64,000 nucleotides of DNA from Pseudomonas sp. TH43 (GTDB taxonomy: Bacteria; Pseudomonadota; Gammaproteobacteria; Pseudomonadales; Pseudomonadaceae). How positions within the stretch are numbered: the first letter of the stretch is position 1; each line of letters begins with the position of its first letter. Location of the stretch: the NCBI RefSeq assembly GCF_016650635.1, contig NZ_JAEKFI010000004.1, positions 2,092,501-2,156,500 on the forward strand, written 5' to 3'. Shown one piece after another: positions 8,631 through 17,693 of the stretch. The position numbers and the translations under genes were made by a program. Below the pieces are notes generated by a model. That model did not search any database, was not told the origin of the DNA, and was given only the letters and a program-made list of their open reading frames with translations.

Positions 8631-9602
8631 ATGCAGACTTTGTTTCCGCAGATCAAACCTCACGCCCGGCACGATCTGGCTGTCGATGACACCCACACGC
8701 TGTACGTCGACGAAAGCGGTTCACCGGAGGGTTTGCCGGTTGTGTTCATCCATGGCGGCCCCGGCGCCGGTTGCGACGCGCAAAGCCGTCGCTATTTCGA
8801 TCCGAATCTCTATCGCATTGTCACCTTCGACCAGCGCGGTTGCGGCCGTTCCACCCCGCACGCCAGCTTGGAAAACAACACCACCTGGGATCTGGTCGCC
8901 GACCTTGAGCGCATCCGTAAACACCTGGGCATCGACAAATGGGTGCTGTTCGGCGGCTCGTGGGGTTCGACCCTGGCGCTGGCTTACGCGCAAACCCACC
9001 CTGAGCGTGTTCACGGTCTGATCTTGCGCGGGATCTTTCTCTGCCGCCCGCAAGAAATCGAGTGGTTCTATCAGGCTGGCGCCAGCCGTCTGTTCCCCGA
9101 TTACTGGCAGGACTACATTGCACCGATCCCGCTGGACGAGCGCGACGACCTGCTCAGCGCTTTCCACAAACGCCTCACTGGCAACGACCAGATCGCCCAG
9201 ATGCACGCGGCTAAAGCCTGGTCGACCTGGGAAGGGCGCACCGCGACCCTGCGGCCGAACCCGCTGGTGGTCGATCGTTTCTCCGAGCCGCAACGTGCGC
9301 TGTCGATTGCGCGGATCGAATGCCATTACTTCACCAACAACGCCTTCCTCGAGCCGAATCAACTGATTCGCGACATGGGCAAGATCGCTCATCTGCCCGG
9401 CGTGATCATTCACGGCCGCTACGATGTGATCTGCCCGCTCGACAATGCCTGGGAATTGCACCAGGCCTGGCCGAACAGCGAACTGCAGGTCATTCGTGAT
9501 GCCGGCCATGCCGCCTCCGAACCGGGGATCACCGATGCGCTGGTGCGCGCGGCGAGCAACATGGCGCGTCGCCTGCTCGACCTGCCGCCGGAAGAAGCAT
9601 GA
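8631..9602 (+). CDS. pip: Proline iminopeptidase
   Basis: Alpha/beta hydrolase of 323 residues (peptidase S33) that releases N-terminal proline from peptides in the cytoplasm. The oxyanion motif HGGPGAGC is near residue 41. The nucleophile Ser110 is in GGSWGS, the acid Asp265 in GRYDVICP and the base His293 in AGHAASEP. The substrate-binding Glu of the cap domain is probably in the MARRL-preceding helices and I could not place it. The ribosome site CGGAG lies 8 bases before the ATG. It ends with a 4-base ATGA overlap with dtd. Confidence 0.94.
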   Translation: MQTLFPQIKPHARHDLAVDDTHTLYVDESGSPEGLPVVFIHGGPGAGCDAQSRRYFDPNLYRIVTFDQRGCGRSTPHASLENNTTWDLVADLERIRKHLGIDKWVLFGGSWGSTLALAYAQTHPERVHGLILRGIFLCRPQEIEWFYQAGASRLFPDYWQDYIAPIPLDERDDLLSAFHKRLTGNDQIAQMHAAKAWSTWEGRTATLRPNPLVVDRFSEPQRALSIARIECHYFTNNAFLEPNQLIRDMGKIAHLPGVIIHGRYDVICPLDNAWELHQAWPNSELQVIRDAGHAASEPGITDALVRAASNMARRLLDLPPEEA

Positions 9603-10036
9603 AGGGGCTTTTACAGCGCGTAAGCGGTGCACGGGTTGAAGTCGCGGGCGAGGTAGTCGGGGCGGTAGATCAAGGTTTGCTGGTGCTGGTGGCGGTCGAA
9701 CCCGACGACACGCATGCCAGCGCCGACAAACTTCTGCATAAGCTGCTTAACTATCGGGTATTCAGTGACGCCGAGGGCAAGATGAACTTGTCCCTGGCCG
9801 ATGTGGGTGGTGGGTTGCTGCTGGTCTCTCAGTTCACCCTGGCCGCCGATACAAAAAGCGGGCTGCGACCGAGTTTTTCGACAGCGGCCCCTCCAGCCCT
9901 GGGCGAGGAATTGTTCGACTATCTATTAAACCGAGCGAAACAGATGCATGGCACTGTGGCATCAGGTAGATTCGGCGCGAATATGCAGGTGCACCTGGTC
10001 AACGATGGTCCGGTAACCTTCCTGTTACAGACATGA
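9599..10036 (+). CDS. dtd: D-aminoacyl-tRNA deacylase
   Basis: Proofreading enzyme of 145 residues that removes D-amino acids (and Gly from tRNA-Ala) from mischarged tRNAs. The two diagnostic motifs are present: SQFTLAADTKSGLRPSF (residues ~79-95) and the cross-subunit NDGPVTF near the C-terminus (Gly-cisPro type). The full length equals the family norm. It is translationally coupled to pip by a 4-bp overlap. Confidence 0.95.
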   Translation: MKGLLQRVSGARVEVAGEVVGAVDQGLLVLVAVEPDDTHASADKLLHKLLNYRVFSDAEGKMNLSLADVGGGLLLVSQFTLAADTKSGLRPSFSTAAPPALGEELFDYLLNRAKQMHGTVASGRFGANMQVHLVNDGPVTFLLQT

Positions 10037-10312
10037 AAGCGCTTGAAACATCTTTTCTAGGGCTTTTCGACTGAAAACAGGCATTTTTCGCGATAAATAC
10101 TTTGTTACCCCTGATGCGTTGTCATGCGGGCTACTAGATAATCGCGCGCTACGGGGATCAGCGTTCGTTGGTCCATTTTGACTTAGGTAGAGACTTGTCC
10201 GGATCCGATTGGGGAATCATTTTGCCCTAGCGGAGTCGGAACAATGCTCGCCAACCTGGCATATAGATAGCTGGCCGTTGGTTTTTTGATCTGTTTTCGG
10301 CGAGGGTTGCTC

Positions 10313-12142
10313 GTGATTGTTAGTCCCTGTAATGCAGCAAAATTGTCTGCCAAACGCGTGCGAAGTGCTCTGGTAGCGGGCTCGGCGCTCCTGTGCCTGC
10401 TCAGCGCCGGCCAGCTTTGGGCGTTCAATCTTGACGATGTATCGGCGAAGGCTAAAGAACTGGCCGGGCAGAAGTTCGAAGCCCCGCGCAGCAATCTGCC
10501 GAACGAGTTCCGCGACATGAAGTTCGCGGACTATCAGAAAATCCGCTTCCTCACCGAAAAGGCTGAGTGGGCTGATCAGAAGACCCCGTTCAAGCTCTCC
10601 TTCTATCACCAGGGTATGCACTTCGATACGCCGGTGAAAATCAACGAAATCACGGCGAACACCGTCGAAGAGATCAAATACGATCCGACGCGCTTCGATT
10701 TCGGCGACCTGAAATTCGATCCGAAAGCCACCGAACAACTGGGTTATGCCGGTTTCCGTGTGCTGTACCCGATCAACAAGGCCGACAAGCAAGACGAAAT
10801 CATGACCATGCTCGGCGCGAGTTACTTCCGCGTTGTTGGCAAGGGCCACACCTACGGTCTGTCGGCGCGTGGCCTGGCGATCGATACTGCGCTGCCGTCG
10901 GGCGAAGAATTCCCGCGTTTCCGCGAGTTCTGGATTCAACAGCCGAAGCCAGGCGACAAGCATCTGGTGATCTTCGCCTTGCTCGATTCGCCGCGTGCTA
11001 CGGGTGCTTACCGTTTGATCCTGCGTCCGGGCAGCGACACCATTGTTGACGTCAAGGCGCAGGTGTTCCTGCGTGACAAGGTCGGCAAACTGGGCATTGC
11101 GCCGCTGACCAGCATGTTCCTGTTTGGCGCCAACCAGCCGTCGAAAGTCCTCAACTATCGTCGTGAACTGCACGACTCTAGTGGTCTGTCGATTCATGCC
11201 GGCAACGGCGAGTGGATCTGGCGTCCGCTGAACAACCCTAAGCACCTGGCCGTGAGCAACTTCAGCGTCGAGAACCCGCGTGGTTTCGGCCTGCTGCAAC
11301 GTGGCCGCGACTTCAGCCACTATGAAGACCTCGACGATCGTTACGACAAGCGCCCAAGCGCCTGGATCGAGCCGAAGGGCGAGTGGGGCAAAGGCACTGT
11401 TGATCTGGTAGAAATCCCGACCGCCGACGAAACCAACGACAACATCGTTGCGTTCTGGAGCCCGGAAACCCTGCCGGAGCCAGGCAAGCCTCTGGACTTC
11501 GCCTACCGCCTGCACTGGACCATGGACGAAGCGGCGATTCACGCGCCGGACAGCGCCTGGGTTTCGCAGACGCTGCGTTCGACTGGTGACGTCAAGCAAT
11601 CGAACCTGATCCGTCAGCCGGATGGCAGCGTTGCCTACCTGGTCGATTTCGAAGGTCCATCGCTCGCGGCCCTGACTCCGGATGCGGACGTTCGCAGCCA
11701 GGTCAGCGTTGGCGACAACGCCGAACTGGTTGAAAACAGCGTGCGCTACAACCCTGAAACCAAGGGCTGGCGTTTGACCCTGCGGATGAAAATCAAGGAC
11801 GCGAGCAAGTCGACCGAGATGCGTGCTGCCTTGGTTCAGCCTGTCGTAACCGCTGATCTGGCGAAATCTGTGCCGGCGTCCAATTCGTCTGTCGCCAAGG
11901 CCGACAAGGTCGCCGCCAAGCAACAAGAGAAACTCGACAAGGAAGCCAAGGAAGCCAAGGAAGCCAAGGCAGCCGAGGCCAAACAGGCCGACGCCAAGCC
12001 AGCCGTAGATGCCAAGGACAAGGCCAACAAAGACGCCAAGCAGCCAGCCGCTGCGGACGCGGCCCCAGCCACACCGGAATCGGCACCGACTGAAGAAGTC
12101 CTGACCGAGACCTGGAGCTATCAGTTGCCTGCCGATGAGTAA
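10313..12142 (+). CDS. opgG: Glucans biosynthesis protein G (osmoregulated periplasmic glucans)
   Basis: Periplasmic protein needed to build the branched glucan backbone made by OpgH. It has 609 residues from the GTG at 10313; a TTG at 10286 is also in frame, but the GTG gives a proper leader: positive N-terminus, hydrophobic ALVAGSALLCLLSAG, cleavage after QLWA. The MdoG fold runs from about residue 30 to 505. Then comes a long Lys/Ala/Glu/Asp-rich segment (about 520-590, with three 9-bp GAAGCCAAG copies near 11941) before the conserved tail TETWSYQLPADE. Typical family members are near 500-530 residues, so this tail insertion is unusual. The gene overlaps opgH by 8 bp. Confidence 0.93.
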   Translation: MIVSPCNAAKLSAKRVRSALVAGSALLCLLSAGQLWAFNLDDVSAKAKELAGQKFEAPRSNLPNEFRDMKFADYQKIRFLTEKAEWADQKTPFKLSFYHQGMHFDTPVKINEITANTVEEIKYDPTRFDFGDLKFDPKATEQLGYAGFRVLYPINKADKQDEIMTMLGASYFRVVGKGHTYGLSARGLAIDTALPSGEEFPRFREFWIQQPKPGDKHLVIFALLDSPRATGAYRLILRPGSDTIVDVKAQVFLRDKVGKLGIAPLTSMFLFGANQPSKVLNYRRELHDSSGLSIHAGNGEWIWRPLNNPKHLAVSNFSVENPRGFGLLQRGRDFSHYEDLDDRYDKRPSAWIEPKGEWGKGTVDLVEIPTADETNDNIVAFWSPETLPEPGKPLDFAYRLHWTMDEAAIHAPDSAWVSQTLRSTGDVKQSNLIRQPDGSVAYLVDFEGPSLAALTPDADVRSQVSVGDNAELVENSVRYNPETKGWRLTLRMKIKDASKSTEMRAALVQPVVTADLAKSVPASNSSVAKADKVAAKQQEKLDKEAKEAKEAKAAEAKQADAKPAVDAKDKANKDAKQPAAADAAPATPESAPTEEVLTETWSYQLPADE

Positions 12143-14705
12143 CTCTCAAGTACAGCCAGAGACTCTGTCCGAGTATCTGGCGCATCTGCCGATGACCGAC
12201 GAGCAGCGCGCGGAACTCGCGGGTTGCCAGTCGTTCAGCGAACTGCATCAACGCCTGTCGTCGTCAACGTTCGACGCTCCTGCCGAGGCCGCCCAGGCTT
12301 CGGTGGGCAAGCGCCTGACCCTGAGCACCGCCGAAGAGCTGGAAGAAGCGGAAATGCTGGCGCTCGACGCCAGCGGCCGCGTCAGCCTCAAGGCCACGCC
12401 GCCGATTCGTCGCACCAAGGTCGTACCGGAGCCGTGGCGCACCAATATTCTGGTGCGTGGCTGGCGCCGTCTGACCGGTCGCACCAACCCGCCACAGCCG
12501 CCGAAAGACGAAAACGTCCTGCCGGCGGCGCGCTGGCGCACTGTCGGTTCGATCCGTCGCTACATTCTGTTGGTGCTGATGCTCGGCCAGACCATCGTCG
12601 CCGGCTGGTACATGAAAGGCATCATGCCGTACCAGGGCTGGTCGTTCGTCGATCTCGATGAAGTCCTGCATCAACCGCTGATGCAAACAGCCACGCAAGT
12701 GCTGCCGTATGCGCTGCAAACCAGCATCCTGATTCTGTTCGGGATTCTGTTCTGCTGGGTTTCGGCTGGTTTCTGGACCGCGCTGATGGGCTTCCTTGAG
12801 CTGCTCACCGGTCACGATAAATACCGTATCTCCGGTAAAAGCGCCGGCAACGAGCCGATTGCCAAGGACGCACGCACCGCGCTGGTGATGCCGATCTGCA
12901 ACGAAGACGTGCCGCGAGTGTTTGCCGGTTTGCGCGCTACGTTCGAATCGGTCGCCGCCACCGGTGATCTCGATCGTTTCGACTTTTTCGTGTTGAGCGA
13001 CAGTAACGACACCGATATCTGCGTCGCCGAGCAACAGGCGTGGCTGGATGTCTGCCGCGAGGCCAAAGGCTTCGGCAAGATCTTCTATCGCCGCCGTCGC
13101 CGTCGGGTGAAACGCAAGAGTGGCAACCTCGACGACTTCTGCCGTCGTTGGGGCGGTGACTACAAGTACATGGTTGTGCTCGACGCCGACTCGGTGATGA
13201 GCGGCGAGTGCCTGACCAGTCTGGTGCGCTTGATGGAAGCCACGCCGGACGCCGGGATCATCCAGACCGCGCCACGTGCGTCGGGCATGGACACCCTGTA
13301 TGCGCGCATGCAGCAGTTCGCGACCCGTGTGTACGGCCCGCTGTTTACCGCCGGTCTGCACTTCTGGCAGTTGGGTGAATCCCACTACTGGGGCCACAAC
13401 GCGATCATCCGCATGAAGCCGTTTATCGACCACTGCGCCTTGGCGCCGTTGCCGGGCAAAGGCGCGTTCTCCGGAGCGATCCTGTCGCACGACTTCGTTG
13501 AAGCCGCGCTGATGCGCCGTGCCGGTTGGGGTGTGTGGATTGCCTACGACCTGCCGGGCAGCTACGAAGAACTGCCGCCGAACCTGCTCGATGAACTCAA
13601 GCGTGACCGTCGCTGGTGCCACGGCAACCTGATGAACTTCCGCCTGTTCCTGGTCAAAGGCATGCACCCGGTGCACCGTGCGGTGTTTCTGACGGGCGTG
13701 ATGTCGTACCTGTCGGCGCCGTTGTGGTTCTTCTTCCTGGTGTTGTCGACCGCGCTGCTGGCGGTGAACACACTGATGGAGCCGCAATACTTCCTCGAAC
13801 CACGTCAGCTCTATCCGCTGTGGCCACAATGGCACCCGGACAAGGCGATTGCACTGTTCTCGACGACGATCGTGCTGCTGTTCCTGCCGAAACTGTTGAG
13901 CATCATCCTGATCTGGGCGAAGGGCGCGAAAGAGTTCGGCGGCAAGTTCAAGGTGACCCTGTCGATGCTGCTGGAGATGCTGTTCTCCATGCTGCTGGCG
14001 CCGGTGCGGATGATTTTCCACACGCGTTTCGTACTGGCCGCGTTCCTCGGCTGGGCGGCGACCTGGAACTCGCCGCAGCGTGACGACGACTCGACGCCAT
14101 GGAGCGAAGCAGTCAAGCGCCACGGCCCGCAAACCCTGCTGGGCTTCTGCTGGGCGCTGCTGGTGGTCTGGCTGAACCCGAGCTTCCTGTGGTGGCTGGT
14201 GCCGATCGTCGGTTCGCTGATGCTGTCGATCCCGGTATCGGTGATCTCCAGCCGTGTCGGCCTGGGTCTGAAGTCCCGTGACGAGAGCCTGTTCCTCATC
14301 CCTGAGGAATACAATCCGCCACAGGCACTGCTGGACACCGACAAGTACACCCATGAAAACCGTTGGCACGCGCTCAACGACGGTTTTGTCCGTGCGGTGG
14401 TCGATCCACAGCAGAACGCTTTGGCGTGCTCGCTGGCGACGTCCCGTCACGGCCAGGCTGAGCCGATCGAGTGGCTGCGTCAGGAGCGTGTGCGTCACGC
14501 CCTGAAGGTTGGCCCGGCGGCGCTGAGCAACCATGATCGCCTGCAACTGCTGAGCGATCCGGTGGCTCTGGCGCGACTGCACGAGCTGGTCTGGGCCGAA
14601 GGTCACGCCGAGTGGCTGGATGCATGGCGCGCTTCGGTGAAAGCCGATCCGCATGCGCCGTTGCTGCCGCTGCGACCGCTGAGCCTGCAGGCGCAGCCGG
14701 CCTGA
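12135..14705 (+). CDS. opgH: Glucans biosynthesis glucosyltransferase H
   Basis: Inner-membrane GT2 processive glucosyltransferase of 856 residues that makes the beta-1,2-glucan chain from UDP-glucose. After a ~140-residue cytoplasmic N-terminus come two membrane spans (about 140-160 and 190-220) and the catalytic domain (about 245-500) with ALVMPICNED, LDADSVMS (DxD) and DRRWCHGN (the Q/RxxRW site). Further spans lie between about 520 and 700, and there is a cytoplasmic C-terminal tail. Translation is coupled to opgG by an 8-bp overlap. A terminator follows directly. Confidence 0.95.
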   Translation: MSNSQVQPETLSEYLAHLPMTDEQRAELAGCQSFSELHQRLSSSTFDAPAEAAQASVGKRLTLSTAEELEEAEMLALDASGRVSLKATPPIRRTKVVPEPWRTNILVRGWRRLTGRTNPPQPPKDENVLPAARWRTVGSIRRYILLVLMLGQTIVAGWYMKGIMPYQGWSFVDLDEVLHQPLMQTATQVLPYALQTSILILFGILFCWVSAGFWTALMGFLELLTGHDKYRISGKSAGNEPIAKDARTALVMPICNEDVPRVFAGLRATFESVAATGDLDRFDFFVLSDSNDTDICVAEQQAWLDVCREAKGFGKIFYRRRRRRVKRKSGNLDDFCRRWGGDYKYMVVLDADSVMSGECLTSLVRLMEATPDAGIIQTAPRASGMDTLYARMQQFATRVYGPLFTAGLHFWQLGESHYWGHNAIIRMKPFIDHCALAPLPGKGAFSGAILSHDFVEAALMRRAGWGVWIAYDLPGSYEELPPNLLDELKRDRRWCHGNLMNFRLFLVKGMHPVHRAVFLTGVMSYLSAPLWFFFLVLSTALLAVNTLMEPQYFLEPRQLYPLWPQWHPDKAIALFSTTIVLLFLPKLLSIILIWAKGAKEFGGKFKVTLSMLLEMLFSMLLAPVRMIFHTRFVLAAFLGWAATWNSPQRDDDSTPWSEAVKRHGPQTLLGFCWALLVVWLNPSFLWWLVPIVGSLMLSIPVSVISSRVGLGLKSRDESLFLIPEEYNPPQALLDTDKYTHENRWHALNDGFVRAVVDPQQNALACSLATSRHGQAEPIEWLRQERVRHALKVGPAALSNHDRLQLLSDPVALARLHELVWAEGHAEWLDAWRASVKADPHAPLLPLRPLSLQAQPA

Positions 14706-14709
14706 TAAA

Positions 14710-14739
14710 GAAACCCCGCGATGTTGCGGGGTTTTTTTT
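14710..14739 (+). terminator. Rho-independent terminator of opgGH
   Basis: Stem AAACCCCGC / GCGGGGTTT with a 6-base loop, followed by a run of eight T, 6 bases after the opgH stop. Confidence 0.93.
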
Positions 14740-14750
14740 GGCCAGCTGAA

Positions 14751-14934
14751 AAGCCCCTCACCCTAACCCTCTCCCAGAGGGAGAGGGGACTGACCAAGTT
14801 GGATGTGCGAGTTACGCCGACCTGAGATATCGAGTCGAACTCAAGTTTTGAACATTCCCCGATCTGCTCCCTTCCCCCTCGCCCCCTTGGGGGCGGTCCG
14901 ACGTTTCGGGAGGGCTGGGTTGAGGGGGCAGCCC
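14751..14934. repeat. Long inverted-repeat element, family C
   Basis: It begins AAGCCCCTCACCCTAACCCT and ends GGCTGGGTTGAGGGGGC, inverted relative to each other, with a ~100-bp middle holding GCCGACCTGAG, as in the other copies. It is more degenerate on the right arm (CCCCCTCGCCCCCTTGGGGG). It occupies most of the gap between opgH and the next transporter; the remaining 14935-15078 is the leader of that transporter. Confidence 0.75.
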
Positions 14935-14964
14935 TTGATTGTTAAACAAATCGTCCATTAAACC

Positions 14965-14992
14965 TTGTGCAAAAAAACGAGTGCGTTAGCAT
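14965..14992 (+). promoter_or_regulatory. Possible sigma70 promoter for the amino-acid ABC operon
   Basis: TTGTGC, a 16-bp spacer, then TAGCAT, 87 bp upstream of the binding-protein ATG. Moderate match to consensus, judged by eye only. Confidence 0.35.
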
Positions 14993-15078
14993 CCGTCCCC
15001 GAATTGGCGCACCCGGGCTTTTTTGCCTGCCTCTGTTGGTTTTCGCGCCGCAAACGCAATGGTTTTGGGGACTTGAAG

Positions 15079-15876
15079 ATGAAGAAGTATCTGTCGATGC
15101 TGCTGGTCGGCGTCACGGCACTGGTTGCAGTCAATGCGGCGCAGGCTGGCGCAATCGATGACGCGGTCAAACGCGGTACGTTGAAAGTCGGTATGGATCC
15201 GACCTACATGCCGTTCGAAATGACCAACAAGCGCGGCGAAATCATCGGCTTCGAAGTCGACATCCTCAAAGCCATGTCAAAGGCCATGGGCGTCAAACTC
15301 GAGCTGGTTTCGACCGGTTACGACGGCATCATCCCGGCGCTGATGACCGACAAGTTCGACATGATCGGCAGCGGCATGACCCTGACTCAGGAGCGTAACC
15401 TGCGCCTGAACTTCAGCGAACCGTTCATCGTCGTTGGCCAGACCCTGCTGATCCGCAAGGAGCTGGAAGGCACCATCAAGTCGTACAAAGACCTGAACAC
15501 TGCTGACTACCGCATCACCTCCAAGCTCGGCACCACCGGCGAAATGGTCGCCAGGAAGCTGATCTCCAAAGCCAAGTACCACGGCTACGACAATGAGCAG
15601 GAAGCCGTGCTCGACGTGGTCAACGGCAAGGCCGACGCGTTTATCTATGACGCGCCGTACAACGTGGTTGCGGTGACCAAGGTCGGCGCTGGCAAACTGG
15701 TGTTCCTCGACAAGCCGTTCACCTACGAGCCATTGGCGTTTGGTCTGAAGAAGGGTGATTACGACAGCATCAACTTCATCAACAACTTCCTGCACCAGAT
15801 CCACGAAGACGGCACCTACGATCGCATCCATGACAAGTGGTTCAAGAGCACCGAGTGGCTCAAGGACATGGAATAA
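15079..15876 (+). CDS. Polar amino-acid ABC transporter substrate-binding protein
   Basis: Periplasmic binding protein of 265 residues, SBP_bac_3 family. The start ATG at 15079 (after GGGGACTTGAAG) gives a signal peptide with cleavage after VNAAQA. Ligand-pocket signatures are MDPTYMPFEM, GFEVDI, SGMTLTQER, GTTGE and DAPYNV. It feeds the permease and ATPase encoded downstream, from which it is separated by a REP palindrome. The exact amino acid cannot be told from sequence. From gene order it is the counterpart of PA5076 of P. aeruginosa. Confidence 0.9.
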   Translation: MKKYLSMLLVGVTALVAVNAAQAGAIDDAVKRGTLKVGMDPTYMPFEMTNKRGEIIGFEVDILKAMSKAMGVKLELVSTGYDGIIPALMTDKFDMIGSGMTLTQERNLRLNFSEPFIVVGQTLLIRKELEGTIKSYKDLNTADYRITSKLGTTGEMVARKLISKAKYHGYDNEQEAVLDVVNGKADAFIYDAPYNVVAVTKVGAGKLVFLDKPFTYEPLAFGLKKGDYDSINFINNFLHQIHEDGTYDRIHDKWFKSTEWLKDME

Positions 15877-15903
15877 CGCCGGTCAGCCAGACCGCGTCGC
15901 CCC

Positions 15904-15969
15904 ATTCGCGAGCAGGCTCGCTCCCACATTTGAAATGCATTCCAATGTGGGAGCGAGCCTGCTCGCGAA
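15904..15969. repeat. REP palindrome, family A, inside an operon
   Basis: TTCGCGAGCAGGCTCGCTCC and its inverted copy are only ~20 bp apart, between the binding-protein and permease genes. In this position it could stabilise the upstream mRNA and lower expression of the membrane components. Confidence 0.9.
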
Positions 15970-16006
15970 GAGGGCCTTGTAAGCAACACCAATCCCGGAA
16001 CCTGCA

Positions 16007-16966
16007 ATGAAACATAAAAAAGCCCAATGGCCGTGGCACGTCCTCACCGTGTTGGTGCTGGTCGGCCTGGCGGGCGCTTTGTATTACGCGACGTCGCTGA
16101 TGTCCTACGAATGGCGCTGGAATCGCGTGCCGCAGTACTTCGCCTATCAGGCCGAAGAAACCCAGCGTGCCACTGACATCTCCACCGTCACGGAGCTGGT
16201 GCGCAAGGGCGGCAGCGCGCAAGTCACCCTGCGCAACGACGCCGGTGACGAGCAACACCTGACGGTCGACGAGAACAGTCTGCAATTCGCTCAGGGCGAC
16301 GATGTGGCTGAAGGCGACGTCGTCGGTGTCACCCGTCACTGGGCGGCAGGGCCGCTGTTGTGGGGGCTGTGGACGACGTTGTGGCTGTCGGTGGTGTCCG
16401 GCGTATTGGGCCTGTTGATCGGCCTGGTCACCGGGCTGTGCCGCTTGTCGAGCAACCCGACCCTGCGCGACCTCTCGACGATTTATGTCGAACTGGTGCG
16501 CGGCACGCCGCTGCTGGTGCAGATCTTCATTTTCTACTTCTTCATCGGCACGGTGATGAACCTGTCCCGCGAGTTCGCCGGGATCGCCGCGCTGTCGTTG
16601 TTCACCGGCGCTTATGTCGCCGAGATCATCCGTTCCGGCGTGCAGTCGATTGCCCGTGGGCAGAACGAAGCGGCGCGCTCGCTGGGACTGAGTGCCGGCC
16701 AGTCGATGCGCCATGTGGTGCTGCCGCAAGCCTTGAAGCGCGTGCTACCACCATTGGCCGGGCAGTTCATCAGTCTGGTCAAGGACACGTCCTTGGTGTC
16801 GGTGATCGCTATCACCGAGCTGCTGAAAAGCGGCCGTGAAGTCATCACCACGTCGTTCTCGCCGTTCGAGATTCTGTTCTGCGTCGCCGGCCTGTACCTG
16901 TTGATCAACCTGCCGCTGTCGAAAATCGCCAGCCGGCTTGAGCGGAGGCTCGCGCAAAGTGATTGA
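16007..16966 (+). CDS. Amino-acid ABC transporter permease with extra N-terminal periplasmic region
   Basis: Permease of 319 residues, about 80-100 longer than most HisM/GlnP-type subunits. The first membrane span (about residues 10-30) is followed by a ~75-residue hydrophilic stretch predicted to be periplasmic (roughly 35-108), and then the standard permease core beginning LLWGLWTTLWLSV. The EAA loop is near residue 220 (GQNEAARSLGLSAGQSMRHVVLPQA). Only one permease gene is present, so a homodimer is inferred. It overlaps the ATPase gene by 8 bp. The function of the extra domain is unknown to me. Confidence 0.88.
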   Translation: MKHKKAQWPWHVLTVLVLVGLAGALYYATSLMSYEWRWNRVPQYFAYQAEETQRATDISTVTELVRKGGSAQVTLRNDAGDEQHLTVDENSLQFAQGDDVAEGDVVGVTRHWAAGPLLWGLWTTLWLSVVSGVLGLLIGLVTGLCRLSSNPTLRDLSTIYVELVRGTPLLVQIFIFYFFIGTVMNLSREFAGIAALSLFTGAYVAEIIRSGVQSIARGQNEAARSLGLSAGQSMRHVVLPQALKRVLPPLAGQFISLVKDTSLVSVIAITELLKSGREVITTSFSPFEILFCVAGLYLLINLPLSKIASRLERRLAQSD

Positions 16967-17693
16967 AGTCCGCGAACTGGTAAAAGTCTTCGACACCCGT
17001 GGGCAAGTGGTGCGCGCGGTGGATAACGTCAGCACCACGGTTGCCAAGGGCGAAGTGCTGGTGGTGATCGGCCCGTCCGGTTCCGGCAAATCGACCTTCC
17101 TGCGTTGCCTCAACGGCCTGGAAGAATTCGACTCAGGCTCGGTGAGCATCGACGGCTTGCAACTGGCCGACCCGAAGACCGACGTCAATGCCTACCGCCG
17201 TGAAGTCGGCATGGTGTTTCAGCATTTCAATCTGTTCCCGCACATGACCGTGCTGGAAAACCTCTGTCTGGCGCAGAAAGTCGTGCGCAAGCGCGGCAAG
17301 AAAGAGCGCGAGGCGAAGGCCATGGAGTTGCTGAAAAAGGTCGGGATTGCGCAGAAGGCCAACGAGTTTCCGTCGCGCCTGTCCGGTGGTCAGCAGCAGC
17401 GCGTGGCCATTGCGCGGGCGCTGGCGATGGAACCGAAGGTTATGTTGTTCGACGAGCCGACTTCGGCACTTGACCCGGAAATGGTCGGCGAGGTGCTGGA
17501 CGTGATGAAGAACCTGGCCGTAGAAGGCATGACCATGGTCTGTGTGACCCACGAGATGGGCTTTGCCCGGGAAGTGGCGGATCGGGTGCTGTTTTTCGAT
17601 CACGGCAAACTGCTGGAAGATGCCTCGCCGGCAGAGTTCTTTGATGCGCCGAAGGATCCACGCGCCCAAGCTTTCCTGCGTCAGGTTTTGTAA
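16959..17693 (+). CDS. Amino-acid ABC transporter ATP-binding protein
   Basis: ATPase of 244 residues, GlnQ/HisP class. Walker A is GPSGSGKST, the Q-loop is MVFQHFNLFPHMT, the signature is LSGGQQQRVAIARAL, Walker B is VMLFDEPTSALD, and the His is in CVTHEMGFA. The start is GTG at 16959 with GGAGG 10 bases before it; a TTG at 16938 is also in frame but lacks a ribosome site. Its last ~23 codons and stop are copied in the tandem duplication just downstream. Confidence 0.92.
   Translation: MIEVRELVKVFDTRGQVVRAVDNVSTTVAKGEVLVVIGPSGSGKSTFLRCLNGLEEFDSGSVSIDGLQLADPKTDVNAYRREVGMVFQHFNLFPHMTVLENLCLAQKVVRKRGKKEREAKAMELLKKVGIAQKANEFPSRLSGGQQQRVAIARALAMEPKVMLFDEPTSALDPEMVGEVLDVMKNLAVEGMTMVCVTHEMGFAREVADRVLFFDHGKLLEDASPAEFFDAPKDPRAQAFLRQVL

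Noticed and set aside
12264..14654. Long minus-strand open frame opposite opgH
   Set aside because: Same reasoning: antisense shadow of a real membrane enzyme, rich in Arg/His/Gln, no motifs.
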